From Stieleria bergensis (lineage in GTDB: Bacteria; Planctomycetota; Planctomycetia; Pirellulales; Pirellulaceae): a stretch of 64,000 nucleotides of DNA. Shown piece after piece: positions 1 to 9,968 of this stretch; the first letter of the stretch is position 1, and each line of letters starts with the position of its first letter. The stretch lies in the NCBI GenBank assembly GCA_007745635.1, contig CP036272.1, forward strand, positions 6,749,566-6,813,565, in the 5' to 3' direction. Made by a program: the position numbers and the translations under genes. The notes under the pieces were generated by a model. That model did no database searches, was not told where the DNA came from, and was given only the letters and a program-made list of their open reading frames with translations.

Positions 1-1822
1 ACGGCTGGTCGCTGGCCTGCTCGGTGGGGATCGCTCGCGCCGGACGAACAGGCGTGTCTTTACCATGGTCGTCGAACATCCCAAGATGTGTCACCAGCTT
101 GTCACCACGACCACCAACCAACTGGAATTCGAACCCGACTTCTCCAGTGACATCGTTTCGCAAGTTGTGCCACCCAGGGTCCGCGAACAACTCGGCTCCG
201 TCGGCGACTGCCAACTCTCTGGCATGTCCTCGGTTATGAATCTTCAAAAGCGTGGCCGCCAGTTCACTGGCGATCGGATCGGCACTCTGGCTGGAAATGT
301 CTCCGTCTTCATAGAGGTTCTTCGTCAGGTCATACAACACCGTCGGCCTGGCATCGCCACGCGATCCCTGTGACGACCACCGCCCCCAAGGCATGACAAG
401 ACCGCCATCGACAATCAGCTTGTGTGATCCCTGTCGGATCGCCAACGCATCATTCAGATAAGGCGGCCCAAGGTGACAAAAGAAGACACGCGGGCGATCG
501 TCGGCTGTTTTCAGCGAACCCGTCCAATAGTCGAAAACGTCGTAGCTGTCTTGAGCTTCATCAGCCGCCAGCGAGTGACCCGCAAGACGGGCCAGCGTCG
601 CGTACAGATCCGTCAACGTGACGATCGACCGATTGACTTTTGCACCCTCTAGAACCGCCGGCCAAGAAACGATAAAGGGTACTCGGATGCCGCCTTCCCA
701 GAGCTTTGCTTTCTTGCCTCGCAAGCCGCCGCTTTCTTGATTGCGGCCAAGATTGTCGCCGGTGTTCGGCCCATTGTCACTGGTAAAGATGATCAGCGTG
801 TTCTCATCCAGCTTGTGTCCGGGCCAGCGAGGATCGTCGGTCGAGCGCAGCTTCTTGAGCAGCCTTCCAAACACGACGTCGTTCTCAAGTACCATGTCTT
901 CGCGGTCGCTTGCGATCCCGCCGTCACTGTAACGACTCTGGCCTTGAATGGCTTGACCACCGACATGATCGGGAACGGCATAGTCGCCCTGCGGGTTCCT
1001 CTGGAGGTGATTCGCATTGGGCACATAATAAAGAAAGAAGGGCTGGGCAGCCTGTGCGGCCTGGCGATCAAGGAACGATTCTGCCTCCTGTAGATAAAGG
1101 GGTCCAAGGTCGCGTTGATCCCAATCGGGAGCCGCCAGAATTCGTCCGGCTCGATTCTTCATGCCGATCAACTGCATGCGACTGCGATCGGTGAAGACAA
1201 AACGATCGTTGCGAATCAGAACACGCGGTTCGGTATCCAGCGGGTCCTCGGTGTTGCCAGGCACTCCAAAGTACTCATCAAAGCCGTGATGCGTCGGCCC
1301 ATCGAGCAACGGTTTTGTGAAGTCCACATCGTGAAAGTAGAAATCGTCCGCTGGCTGCCCGTCTCCATCATCAAAGGACATGCCAACGTGATACTTCCCG
1401 ATGCCGGCGGTGCGATATCCATTCTGTTGCAGCATTTCAGGCAGCGTCGTCAGAGCCCGTTGAATCAGGGGCTGATTCGGTCCGTGCGGCAGCCAACCCT
1501 GGTACTTCAGAGACGACCGATGAGCGAATCGGCCAGTCAACAAGGAATACCGTGTCGCACTGCACATCGACGCCGGCGCGTATCCATCGGTGAACAGGGT
1601 CGCTGAACGCGCGAATGATTCGAGATGCGGAGTCCGCAGCGTTCTCTCGATCGGCGGTCCACTGGGACTCAAACGCACGCCGAGATAGGCGCTCGTGTCC
1701 CCAATCCCCATATCGTCTGCCATCATGACGATCAGATTGGGCTTGGCGGGCCGTGGGTCTGCGGCCTGGCAGGTCGTCCCCAAGCCGATCAGGAGGACAA
1801 GGCACAGGAGCTTGTTCATCAT
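1..1822 (-). CDS. Secreted Cys-type sulfatase (partial, C-terminus outside window)
   Basis: Open reading frame that runs off the left edge, so the C-terminus is missing. Known family role: type I sulfatases hydrolyse sulfate esters, here probably on polysaccharides in the periplasm. Seen: a signal peptide (residues 1-20), the N-terminal metal-binding stretch MMADDMG near 33-39, the formylglycine motif C87-S-A-T-R (Cys-type, with Ala in place of the usual Pro), GIGKYHVG around the catalytic Lys/His, and TSDNGPNTG as the second metal-binding block. The start ATG at 1822 overlaps the stop of the upstream DUF1501 gene (ATGA), so translation is probably coupled. A second Met codon follows immediately. 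It is the last visible gene of the cluster headed by the sigma gene at 11878. The substrate cannot be told from sequence. Confidence 0.9.
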   Translation of the reverse strand, partial: MMNKLLCLVLLIGLGTTCQAADPRPAKPNLIVMMADDMGIGDTSAYLGVRLSPSGPPIERTLRTPHLESFARSATLFTDGYAPASMCSATRYSLLTGRFAHRSSLKYQGWLPHGPNQPLIQRALTTLPEMLQQNGYRTAGIGKYHVGMSFDDGDGQPADDFYFHDVDFTKPLLDGPTHHGFDEYFGVPGNTEDPLDTEPRVLIRNDRFVFTDRSRMQLIGMKNRAGRILAAPDWDQRDLGPLYLQEAESFLDRQAAQAAQPFFLYYVPNANHLQRNPQGDYAVPDHVGGQAIQGQSRYSDGGIASDREDMVLENDVVFGRLLKKLRSTDDPRWPGHKLDENTLIIFTSDNGPNTGDNLGRNQESGGLRGKKAKLWEGGIRVPFIVSWPAVLEGAKVNRSIVTLTDLYATLARLAGHSLAADEAQDSYDVFDYWTGSLKTADDRPRVFFCHLGPPYLNDALAIRQGSHKLIVDGGLVMPWGRWSSQGSRGDARPTVLYDLTKNLYEDGDISSQSADPIASELAATLLKIHNRGHARELAVADGAELFADPGWHNLRNDVTGEVGFEFQLVGGRGDKLVTHLGMFDDHGKDTPVRPARAIPTEQASDQP

Positions 1823-3114
1823 GCGAATAGATCCAATACGGGCTCGCCTTTGTGGGCAACAGTGAACGGCCGACCGGTCGGACTGATGAGCTCCTGGCCG
1901 ATCGGAATCCCCAGTGCGTAAGCAATGGTGGCGTTGAAGTCGGGAATCGTCACTGGGTTCTCCACCACTTCTTCGCCGCCCGGGGAGGTTTTTCCGTAGA
2001 CGTAACCACTTTTGAAGCCGCCTCCGGCCACGACGCTGGAAAACGCTTTGGGGTAATGGTCGCGGCCTCGGTTCTGATTCGTGACCGGAGTGCGCCCAAA
2101 TTCGGTGGTCAGAACCACAACGGTGTCGTCCAGTTTCCCGATCCGTTGCAGATCATCAAGTAAAGCGCCGACCGTGCGGTCCATCGTGTTACACAGCACA
2201 GGCATCGCGGTAAAATTGTCGGCGTGCGTGTCCCAGCCTGTGTAGCTGACTTCAACGGTGCGAACGTTGCTTTCGATCAAACGGCGAGCGAGCAGACATC
2301 CCTGGCCAAAGGGGTCGTCCCCGTATCGGTCTTTTGTCGCTTGGTTTTCGCGATGAATATTGAAGGCGGCCAGATCAGCGCTCTCCATCAAGCGGACGGC
2401 ATCTTCGTACATGTCACCGTAGGCTCGAATTGGCTTGGAACGGTAACGCTGAAGAAATTCGGCATCCAGATCACCGGCCAACCTGAGACGCCGATCGAAG
2501 CGTTCGGAGGGAACATTGCGATTAGCATGCTTCAAGCCAAAGCGTGGATCGCTGATCGCCAATGGCTCGAACTCGGGTTCAAAGAAACCGCCACTGCCGT
2601 GAAAGCGACTTTCTTTACCAATGAAGACCGAACCGGGCATGGTGGTGTTGAGCTTCCCGTGCGTTCGCTGCGCCCAGGCACCTAACCCCGGATGCCGAAT
2701 CGTCGCCCGCTGATCGTAACTGGTGTGCATGAAATAGTTGCCCTTCTCATGATCGCCCGCCGTCGAGGTGAGTGAGTTGACGACGCAAAGCTTGTCGGCA
2801 TGGCGAGCCAATTGAGGCAGATGGGTGGAAACGCGAAAGCCATCGACGCTGGTATTCATGGACTGCGTCGAGCCCTGGTTCTCATGATTTGGTTTCACGT
2901 CCAAGGTGTCGAGATGGCTCATGCCTCCTGCCATGAAGAGATAAATCAGTTGCTTGGCAGGCTTGCTACGCGGCGCAGGCCCCGGCGCGCCGGCTTCGGC
3001 GAATGACTCGCTGGCGCCAAAGCCGAGTGTGCTGCCCGCGCTAACACCCAGAAAGCTGCTGGCGGCAAGTTCAACAAATCGACGGCGATTGAAATGAGAT
3101 TGTTGGCTGATCAT
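1819..3114 (-). CDS. DUF1501 family secreted protein (Tat signal)
   Basis: Member of the DUF1501 family, a planctomycete/verrucomicrobial group with an alkaline-phosphatase-like fold and no settled function. The reading frame is open 44 codons further upstream, but ATG 3114 is chosen because it puts a Tat-type signal (NRRRFVELAASSFLG) at the N-terminus and starts 11 bases after the stop of the DUF1549/1553 gene. Family motifs seen are FMAGGMSHLDTLD near the N-terminus, SYTGWDTHADN in the middle and TTEFGRTP near the C-terminus. It sits between the DUF1549/1553 gene and a sulfatase whose start codon overlaps its stop. DUF1501 and DUF1549/1553 proteins are habitually paired and are presumed to act together outside the cytoplasm; that partnership is inference. 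Confidence 0.9.
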   Translation of the reverse strand: MISQQSHFNRRRFVELAASSFLGVSAGSTLGFGASESFAEAGAPGPAPRSKPAKQLIYLFMAGGMSHLDTLDVKPNHENQGSTQSMNTSVDGFRVSTHLPQLARHADKLCVVNSLTSTAGDHEKGNYFMHTSYDQRATIRHPGLGAWAQRTHGKLNTTMPGSVFIGKESRFHGSGGFFEPEFEPLAISDPRFGLKHANRNVPSERFDRRLRLAGDLDAEFLQRYRSKPIRAYGDMYEDAVRLMESADLAAFNIHRENQATKDRYGDDPFGQGCLLARRLIESNVRTVEVSYTGWDTHADNFTAMPVLCNTMDRTVGALLDDLQRIGKLDDTVVVLTTEFGRTPVTNQNRGRDHYPKAFSSVVAGGGFKSGYVYGKTSPGGEEVVENPVTIPDFNATIAYALGIPIGQELISPTGRPFTVAHKGEPVLDLFA

Positions 3115-3124
3115 GGTGAGCACA

Positions 3125-5449
3125 CTATTGAATGAAGAGGAATTGGCGGGAGTTAAGCAATGCCCAGACGAGATCTTCAAAGGTCTCGTCACCATGTTGT
3201 TCGTAGTCGGCAAGGATGCGCTTCGTTTCGCGTTCGGTTGGTTCACGAGTCAGCATGGCGCGATAGACCACGGCAATCTTTTCTTCGGGGCTAGTTGCCG
3301 CTTGCATTTGTGAACCCAGAACGGAGTTTCGATTGTGCACCGCAACCGCCAGCGGACTGTTCAGCAAATAAAGTGACTGAGGCACCGACGCGTGCGATGA
3401 CGCATTCTCGATCACGTCTCGATCCGATTGGCCGAAGTCGCGGAGAAAGTGACCGCGCCGAGCGGGTGAAGGCAGATCAACAGCACGAGCCATTTCACGA
3501 GCCACATCACGAAAGCCTTTCAACTGGCGTTGTTCTCGTTCCAGCCAGCGTTTGCGTTCCTGTTCGTCTAACTCTTCGGGAGGCTTGGGAACCCTGGCTG
3601 CCTTGATGAAATCAAGCGTTGCGGCCGAGCCCACGACGGGCTGGTTCCCGGTCATGGTCATCATCATTCCTTGGGGCCCCGCGTCGCCCTCGGTTAGATC
3701 AACGAAAACCGTCGCTCGATTCAGTTGATCGATCTCGCGTGTCCTCTGCTTCAACTCACTGGTCAGCCGCCGTGCTTCCTGTTCCTTTCCGGCTTTGTAG
3801 GCGGCAAGAATAAGCGACTGGTACTTTTCTTGCTCCTGACTGAACTCACGATTGCGTGCTCCGGCAACTTTCATTCGCTCCAAGACTTCTTCCATCGGCC
3901 GGACTTCCAAGCTGTGATGCTTTGCCCGAGTCTCGGCAATCCGCCGAAGCAGTTTGGGGCGATTGGGTGTGTGCGTGTCGATCTCGGGAAGAACCAGCGT
4001 TGCGATTGAATCCCAAAGTTGCTCGGCACTCATTCGCTTCATGAACGGGCCGGTAAAATCAAAGGGCGTTCCCAGCGGATGATCGGTGCCTTCCATCTGG
4101 CGGCGGAAGAGATCGGTGTGAAGCAGGACGCTTTGGAATTTGCGAATGTCATAATCTAACTCGCGCATTAGGTCTTCCAGATAAGCGAGCAGCTCGGGCA
4201 TTTCGATCTCGGTCGCATCACTGAGATCATCCACCGGCTCGAAGATTCCATGACCGAATGTGCGTTTCCAAATCCGATTGACAATGACGGTGGTGAAACG
4301 CGGGTTGTCCGGTGAAGTCAGCCACTTCGCGTAGGCGTTTTTGCGAGTGATTTGATCGGCTTGCGGCGGAACGTCGGCGCCGAACATCGTCTTGGGCAAC
4401 ACCACGTCTAACGGCTTGGCATCGTCGTATTGGTAGTCGTGGGGAAGCGTGAGAGGTCGATCGAGGTGCCTGACTTGAGTGTAGGTGATACTGTTTCCGA
4501 GCTGGGAAATGTTGCCTCGAATCGGCTCATTGAACTCCGCCAGCTTTCTGTCGGCGGCCATTCCAGCATCGACGTGTTGGCGAAATTGTGCTTCGGTCAG
4601 ATTGTGTTCCGCTAAGAACTTTGCCGCATGAGGCTTGGCAAGGAAGTCTGCAACTTTTTCTTCACTGCGAAAGTACGGAAAGCCTTGAATGGGAATCGCG
4701 TCAGAGTAAGCCTGCTTCTCTTCGCGTGTCAGCGCAACGAGCATCTTGCTACGGTTCACGCCACCACCACGATGGTCAAAATCGTAGGTAAAGGCGGCCA
4801 TCCTGAAAAAGTCCATTTGCGTCCACTCGTCGAACGGGTGGTCGTGGCACTGGGCGCATTCCAGTCGCGTGCCCAGAAAGACGCGCGCGGTGTTCGACAT
4901 ATTGTCCAGGGGCATGCCGGTGTCTCGAATGTAATACGCCGCGGCCGGGTCATCGAAGACCAGTCCGTGGCCGCTGACCAGACGGCGAGCGAATTCATCG
5001 TACGGCGTGTTCGCATGAATCTGCTGACGGATCCACTCGCGGTACACCAGCGACCAGTGCTGTCCCGAGGGAACACGCAAAAGGTCAGCCCAGAATTGAA
5101 AGTGATGCGCGGTGTACGCCGCGTCATTGGCCAGCAGGTTCTGGATCAGATCCGAGTGTTTGTCGGCGCTGTTGGAATTCAGAAAGTCAGCGGATTCAGA
5201 CGTGGTTGGAATCCGGCCAACGATGGTCAGGAACGCTCTGCGAACAAATTGCTGATCGTTAATCGTGGCGTTGGGCTTGAGCTGCTTGTCGGCCAAGTGC
5301 GCCAACACCAGCTGATCGATTTTTCTGGCGGCACGCTGACGGTCGAATCCCTCCGCTGTTGCGGAAAGGGAACCGAACGCAACGAGACAGATTGTGCAAA
5401 GCGTCAGCCGGAACAATGGCTGCCTGGTTTTTATCAAGAGCTGGAACAT
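3125..5449 (-). CDS. DUF1549/DUF1553 planctomycete cytochrome-type secreted protein
   Basis: 774 residues with an N-terminal signal segment (about 10-32). A DUF1549 (PSCyt2) region spans about 40-250 with C198-A-Q-C201-H202 followed by DHPFDEW, which fits a c-type heme site. A DUF1553 (PSD1) region spans about 380-770, with typical stretches TVIVNRIWKRTFGHGIFEPVDD and LLNSRQFLFIQ. Unlike the related gene at 37090-39372 it lacks an additional N-terminal cytochrome domain and Ig-like domain. A basic, charged helical insert occupies about 530-600. Function is unproven; the family is thought to be extracytoplasmic and redox-linked. A promoter-like element (5493-5523) precedes it, so it may be transcribed separately from the fusion gene upstream. 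DUF1501 follows after 11 bases. Confidence 0.92.
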   Translation of the reverse strand: MFQLLIKTRQPLFRLTLCTICLVAFGSLSATAEGFDRQRAARKIDQLVLAHLADKQLKPNATINDQQFVRRAFLTIVGRIPTTSESADFLNSNSADKHSDLIQNLLANDAAYTAHHFQFWADLLRVPSGQHWSLVYREWIRQQIHANTPYDEFARRLVSGHGLVFDDPAAAYYIRDTGMPLDNMSNTARVFLGTRLECAQCHDHPFDEWTQMDFFRMAAFTYDFDHRGGGVNRSKMLVALTREEKQAYSDAIPIQGFPYFRSEEKVADFLAKPHAAKFLAEHNLTEAQFRQHVDAGMAADRKLAEFNEPIRGNISQLGNSITYTQVRHLDRPLTLPHDYQYDDAKPLDVVLPKTMFGADVPPQADQITRKNAYAKWLTSPDNPRFTTVIVNRIWKRTFGHGIFEPVDDLSDATEIEMPELLAYLEDLMRELDYDIRKFQSVLLHTDLFRRQMEGTDHPLGTPFDFTGPFMKRMSAEQLWDSIATLVLPEIDTHTPNRPKLLRRIAETRAKHHSLEVRPMEEVLERMKVAGARNREFSQEQEKYQSLILAAYKAGKEQEARRLTSELKQRTREIDQLNRATVFVDLTEGDAGPQGMMMTMTGNQPVVGSAATLDFIKAARVPKPPEELDEQERKRWLEREQRQLKGFRDVAREMARAVDLPSPARRGHFLRDFGQSDRDVIENASSHASVPQSLYLLNSPLAVAVHNRNSVLGSQMQAATSPEEKIAVVYRAMLTREPTERETKRILADYEQHGDETFEDLVWALLNSRQFLFIQ

Positions 5450-5492
5450 CGTTTACGGCTTGCGAATGTCGGAAGGTGTTTCCTATCGATAA

Positions 5493-5523
5493 CAACTAAT
5501 ACCACTGACGACTGTCAGGTAAC
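5493..5523 (-). promoter_or_regulatory. Candidate ECF-type promoter, second copy
   Basis: Read on the minus strand this starts GTTACCTGA and continues, after 7 bases, with CAGTGGTATT and a final TTG. An equal-length element at 11907-11937 matches at about 23 of 31 positions with the same spacing. The two conserved blocks are about 15-16 bases apart, which suits the -35/-10 geometry of ECF sigma promoters. It ends 43 bases before the DUF1549/1553 start codon. Recognition by the sigma factor of this cluster is inferred. Confidence 0.55.
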
Positions 5524-5550
5524 ATGCGTCCCCAAACTTTACAACCATTT

Positions 5551-8500
5551 TCAAGGCAACCTCACTTCCAACGGTGCCGTCAGATCATCGCTTTCGGCGA
5601 CCCGCTGGTTGTCCACCCAGACATAGAGCTTGCTCTGGTCTCCGGGCTGGTTGCTGTCCCAGTCCTTTCTCCACAGGATCTCGACGTCGTGGCCGTGGTA
5701 GCGTAGGTCTCCTAGATACAGGTATTCCCAAGCATTCGGCGGAACCAGTGGATGGATCGTGAAGCGATTCTCATGACTGGCTTGAAAACCGATGAGATCC
5801 TCGATCAGCATGTCGGGGAAGGTGGAATGGAAGTAATCCTGAACATCTCCAAAGCCCTTGCCCATCGCGGGATGGCTCTGGACAACATCGCCACCACCGG
5901 GCATTCGGTAGCCGCCAGTGCGAGGCAGATACCACTCACCGATTGTTCGGCGACGACCGTGAAGTTCAACATACTGCGTCATGTGATCGTAAAGCAGTTG
6001 CCGATCCGCGTCACTGATCTCCCCTCGCGTCGCTTTGTAATTCCGCAGGTAGTTGGCATAGGCCTTGTAGACGATCGAGTTCTGAAAGGGCCAACCGCGT
6101 CCATTCCAACCGTAGGACATTTCATTGAAGAAGTCGTGGCGATACTCGGCGGTCGACATCCCGAAAGGTTGCTTGAAGCCCAGTTCATCATCGAACTGTT
6201 TCCAGGCAACATCGAACTGGCTATCGGCCGAAGGCAACAGATTGAAATACCAAGGCGTGTAGCCAACGGTTTCGCGAATGATGCTAAGTTGATCGCCCAC
6301 GCCGCCTGCATGCAGGTTGTCACCGGCAAGGCGAGAATAAAAGAAGGGATCGTCGCTGGCACCTCGCTGGCTGTAGAACAGATACTTGTCGTCCTTCGTT
6401 GGACGATGCCACAGGGACTTGATGATTTGCTGTTGAAGCTGCCTGGCGCGTTGGGTGTATTGCTGGGCTTTGGCACCAGCCTGTGCGTCCGGAGTCGCTT
6501 CGGCCTGTTGCGCATACAACCTGCTGAGGGAAGCGTAGTTCCCATACATGTAACAATTGAGCGACGGTCGAACGGTAAAGCAGTTGGGATAGCTGTTTGG
6601 CCGTTTGGACTTTCGCTCGCCGTCCCTGTCGACATACCAGTCGTGATTGCCACCGAATGGCTGGGGCTTGGCGCTGTAGTTGTCCAGATCAAAGGGCTGA
6701 GGATAAATCAGCGGGTCATTCTTTAGGCCTTCCTGAAAGGCCGCCTGCCAGCCTTTGCCATCGGTGAAGTAGCGCCGCCAGAGTTCCTGTCCCTTATACG
6801 GTTCTTCCTGGTTGATTTCAGCGGTGTAACGAGAGAAAGCGCCCTGTGCGGCGATCAGCCCCAACGTGGTCGAGATCGTGAACTCGTTGGCGTCGTACAT
6901 GTCCAGACACTTGTACAGTCCATCGGTCGTTTGCCCCGGAGCTTTGACCTGGAAAATCAGATCCCAGATCGCCTGGTGACGCTCCATCGCCGGCAGCAGT
7001 CGGTCGCGCCACTGAGCATCGGGATGAATCTTCAGCATGGCCTCCGAAGCGTCGACCATCCAGCTGGTGTAGTGATGGCTTTGCGGCCGCGGCAGCGTCG
7101 ACAACCAGGTGTTGTTCTGGTGCTGCATTTTGCGAGCGGGAGGCCCGGCCAGCCAATACTCTGCATACGATTTCAAGTACCTTGGATCACGCATCCAGCG
7201 GAGATCATAAAACTGGTGTCCAGCAGGCGCCGGGATGGCACCGCTGTTGGAAGCCCAACCGGGAAAGCCGGGGAACTCGGTGAACACATAGAATTGATCG
7301 CCGTCTTCCTCCCATTGTTTGAGATGCTTGCTGATCATCCACCAGCGATAGTTGAAGACTTCGGTGTAGTCTTCGTTGGAACAGAGAAATTTGGGGACGT
7401 TCTGTTGCAAGAACTCTTCGTTGTTGTGCTTTTCCAGCCAGCCGTCAAACTCGGGTCGATTGCCGTTCAGGTGAGAGTAACCGTTGAACTCGTCCACATC
7501 CTCGGTCAGTGTCCGCTGGGCTTCCTTCCGGATCCGCTTTAATTCTTTATCTGGGTCACTCAAGGGCAGCGATGGACTGGGGGCATCGTCGGCATGAAAG
7601 CGACAGGCCAGCATGCCGCCGGAAAGCCGTGGGTGAAGCTCGACCTCGATGCGAATCTTCGACGTCGTGACGGGCTGGGCAAACGTCACTTGGTTGAACT
7701 GATCTCGCTGAACACCGGGACTGGTTTCGTTCAGAGCAACTTGTTTCCAGCCGCCGTCATTCCAGGCGAGCACCTTCCAGGACTTGGGAAGGTTTTCCTG
7801 GCGCTCGTTGCGAAACGAGGCCGCAGCCTGAGCTTCATCAAACCAGTACACGCCCACATTCTCAAAGGTTCCAGGTTCTGAAAACTGAAACTGGACCCAC
7901 TCGGTGCTGCCACGATTTGGATGAAAGCTGAGGCGTGGAATGCGGTAGTCGGACGAGGACGCGGGCTCGTCCTCGTCGATCAATGCGGTGACATTGGCGC
8001 CGCGAACCGACGACGAGACCCGAGGGGCATGCCGTGTTTCGGGAAACGGTTTGACATTCGCTCGAACAGCAAAGCGACTCCAGTGGCCAGACAGTTTGGC
8101 GACAAGTTCAGGGTGCTCGTCGGCGACGTTATTGGTCTCACTGCGATCGTGTGTGAGGTCATAAAGTTCCCAAACGATCGGTTCACTGCGATCATTATCG
8201 GTGACCAGTTTCCACCGCCCCAGACGAACTGCGGCGTGCGTCTCATGCTGCCAAAAGATCGGTCGATCCTCCATTTCCCGATCCGGTTGCCGCAAGTAGG
8301 GCAGCATGCTGACACCTTCGAGTGGCAGCCGAGACTTGCCACCGTAGCTTGCCGGGTACGCTGCGCCGGCGGCATCCAGCAAGGTGGGCATGATGTCAAT
8401 GAAGTGAAAGTAGGGCTGATTGGACACCGTGTCCTTGGCTGAGAAACCGTCCGGCCAGTGGACGATCAGAGGAGAGGCAATGCCTCCCTCATGGGCGAAC

Positions 8501-9870
8501 TTTTTGAACTTACGAAACGGCGAATTCGAATAGGAAGCCCATCCCTGTCCCTGCGAAGTGGCCCAGCCGCTGAGTTTCTTCCATTGATCGTAATTGGATT
8601 TTTGATAGCCAGTCCCCCCCAGCTTGTCCTTGTGCGACCAGGCACCTTCCTCCCGCGATCCCCGGCGAGTGAACTCGCCATTGCGAAACTCGCCCTCGGG
8701 GTAATCATATTTCCCGCCCGCGAAGTGAGTGCCGAAAACGCTCATCTCACCCGAGCATCCATTGTCCGAAACGAACAGGATCAGTGTGTTGTCGTAGACG
8801 CCTTCTGCCTTCAACTTGTCGACAACGCGTCCAATGTTCTGGTCCATGCTGTCGATCTGAGCGTTGTAGATAGCGCGTCGAAACCGAGCCTCCGCCGTGA
8901 CGTCTGCGGGCAGATCTTTCCACTTCGGTAGCGGGTTGCGATTGGTTCCGGTCTGCATGCCGGGCATGATTCGAACGTTATTGAAATAACGCACTTCAGG
9001 CAATCGTTGCCCCTTCGGGACCACTCCCGATGCTTTCTGTCGCGCGAGTTTTTTCTCCCGCATCTCATCCCAACCGTCCCCGTATTCGGCAATCCAGTTC
9101 GGGTCATTGAGCTTCGCCTCGTATTTGGCGATCGTTTCATCGGGTGCTTCAAGAGGGAAGTGCGGTGCGTTGTAAGTCAAGTAGAGAAAAAACGGCTTGT
9201 CGTCATCCTTGACCGCATCGTCGATGTATTCCAAAGCCACATCAGTGAAGTATTCAGTGGTATAGAAATCCTGATCGGGCTGATAAGGGTTCTTCAGCGT
9301 CGTGTTCTCGTTGTCTCCGGGAATCAACAGTTTCCCGTCCCGGTAGATGTCACAACCTTGGAGCACTTTCCAATAGCTGTCGATATGGGTACGAACCACC
9401 GTGGATCGATCAAAGCCACGGTGTTCGGGAAGCGAGTGGGGTGGAGGATCGCGATGCGCTGCGGCATGCCATTTACCGCTGGTAAACGTGTTGTAACCAG
9501 CTTGCTTCAATGCTTCGCCCAGTGTGACCCCGTTTTCATTCAGCGACCCTTCATAGCCGGTGCCCCAGTCGCCATAGACCATGAAGCCGACTCCGGCCTG
9601 ATGCTGATAGAGGCCGGTCAGCAAACTGGCGCGCGATGGGCAACAACGCGCGGCGTTGTACATCTGCGTAAAACGCACACCTTTCTCCGCCAGAGCGTCC
9701 AGTCGAGGCGTTTCGATCTCGCTGCCATAGCAACCAAGGTCCGAATAGCCCAAGTCGTCAGCCAGAATAACGATGATATTCGGTTTCGAATCCGCGGCCA
9801 CCCATCGTGAACATGGAAACAGGCAAACCAAAAGGAGCGCAGCGGAAACGTGACAGAAGGGAAGTTTCAT
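5551..9870 (-). CDS. Sulfatase fused to discoidin-like module and six-hairpin glycosidase
   Basis: About 1439 residues, roughly three times a normal sulfatase. ATG 9870 is chosen because it starts a clean signal peptide (residues 1-26); the frame is open 25 codons further upstream. Module 1 (about 28-590) is a type I sulfatase with [12 protein letters not shown]76-C-P-S-R (Cys-type), TSGKWHAA and FVSDNGCSG. Module 2 (about 620-790) resembles an F5/8-type C (discoidin) beta-sandwich, with STEWVQFQFSEPG and FENVGVYWFDE, and probably binds carbohydrate. Module 3 (about 800-1410) looks like an (alpha/alpha)6 glycoside hydrolase of the GH63/MGH1 kind: GWNGRGWPFQNSIV corresponds to the clan's W-x-G-P-x-W-P-x-x-N block, and EWYLPRTGG to its C-terminal E-x-Y-x-P-x-T-G block. 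Inferred role: desulfation and glycoside cleavage by one secreted polypeptide. The exact GH family is uncertain. Confidence 0.85.
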   Translation of the reverse strand: MKLPFCHVSAALLLVCLFPCSRWVAADSKPNIIVILADDLGYSDLGCYGSEIETPRLDALAEKGVRFTQMYNAARCCPSRASLLTGLYQHQAGVGFMVYGDWGTGYEGSLNENGVTLGEALKQAGYNTFTSGKWHAAAHRDPPPHSLPEHRGFDRSTVVRTHIDSYWKVLQGCDIYRDGKLLIPGDNENTTLKNPYQPDQDFYTTEYFTDVALEYIDDAVKDDDKPFFLYLTYNAPHFPLEAPDETIAKYEAKLNDPNWIAEYGDGWDEMREKKLARQKASGVVPKGQRLPEVRYFNNVRIMPGMQTGTNRNPLPKWKDLPADVTAEARFRRAIYNAQIDSMDQNIGRVVDKLKAEGVYDNTLILFVSDNGCSGEMSVFGTHFAGGKYDYPEGEFRNGEFTRRGSREEGAWSHKDKLGGTGYQKSNYDQWKKLSGWATSQGQGWASYSNSPFRKFKKFAHEGGIASPLIVHWPDGFSAKDTVSNQPYFHFIDIMPTLLDAAGAAYPASYGGKSRLPLEGVSMLPYLRQPDREMEDRPIFWQHETHAAVRLGRWKLVTDNDRSEPIVWELYDLTHDRSETNNVADEHPELVAKLSGHWSRFAVRANVKPFPETRHAPRVSSSVRGANVTALIDEDEPASSSDYRIPRLSFHPNRGSTEWVQFQFSEPGTFENVGVYWFDEAQAAASFRNERQENLPKSWKVLAWNDGGWKQVALNETSPGVQRDQFNQVTFAQPVTTSKIRIEVELHPRLSGGMLACRFHADDAPSPSLPLSDPDKELKRIRKEAQRTLTEDVDEFNGYSHLNGNRPEFDGWLEKHNNEEFLQQNVPKFLCSNEDYTEVFNYRWWMISKHLKQWEEDGDQFYVFTEFPGFPGWASNSGAIPAPAGHQFYDLRWMRDPRYLKSYAEYWLAGPPARKMQHQNNTWLSTLPRPQSHHYTSWMVDASEAMLKIHPDAQWRDRLLPAMERHQAIWDLIFQVKAPGQTTDGLYKCLDMYDANEFTISTTLGLIAAQGAFSRYTAEINQEEPYKGQELWRRYFTDGKGWQAAFQEGLKNDPLIYPQPFDLDNYSAKPQPFGGNHDWYVDRDGERKSKRPNSYPNCFTVRPSLNCYMYGNYASLSRLYAQQAEATPDAQAGAKAQQYTQRARQLQQQIIKSLWHRPTKDDKYLFYSQRGASDDPFFYSRLAGDNLHAGGVGDQLSIIRETVGYTPWYFNLLPSADSQFDVAWKQFDDELGFKQPFGMSTAEYRHDFFNEMSYGWNGRGWPFQNSIVYKAYANYLRNYKATRGEISDADRQLLYDHMTQYVELHGRRRTIGEWYLPRTGGYRMPGGGDVVQSHPAMGKGFGDVQDYFHSTFPDMLIEDLIGFQASHENRFTIHPLVPPNAWEYLYLGDLRYHGHDVEILWRKDWDSNQPGDQSKLYVWVDNQRVAESDDLTAPLEVRLP

Positions 9871-9968
9871 GATCAAACTGAAAGCGGGGAAGAAGAATTG
9901 TGAGACTGGCGCGAGTGATCGCGAAACAAGAAGATCTCTTTTCATGTGGTGTTTCCATTCATCGTTCG

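Noticed and set aside
3115-3246. Longer N-terminus for the first DUF1501 protein
   Set aside because: It would overlap the DUF1549/1553 coding end by 120 bases and would bury the Tat signal 44 residues inside the protein.
4628-6726. Long plus-strand open frames opposite the DUF1549/1553 gene and the sulfatase-glycosidase gene (4628-5626 and 5752-6726)
   Set aside because: They are antisense to well-supported genes, have no family features and no convincing start; high-GC codon usage of the real genes leaves such frames open by chance.
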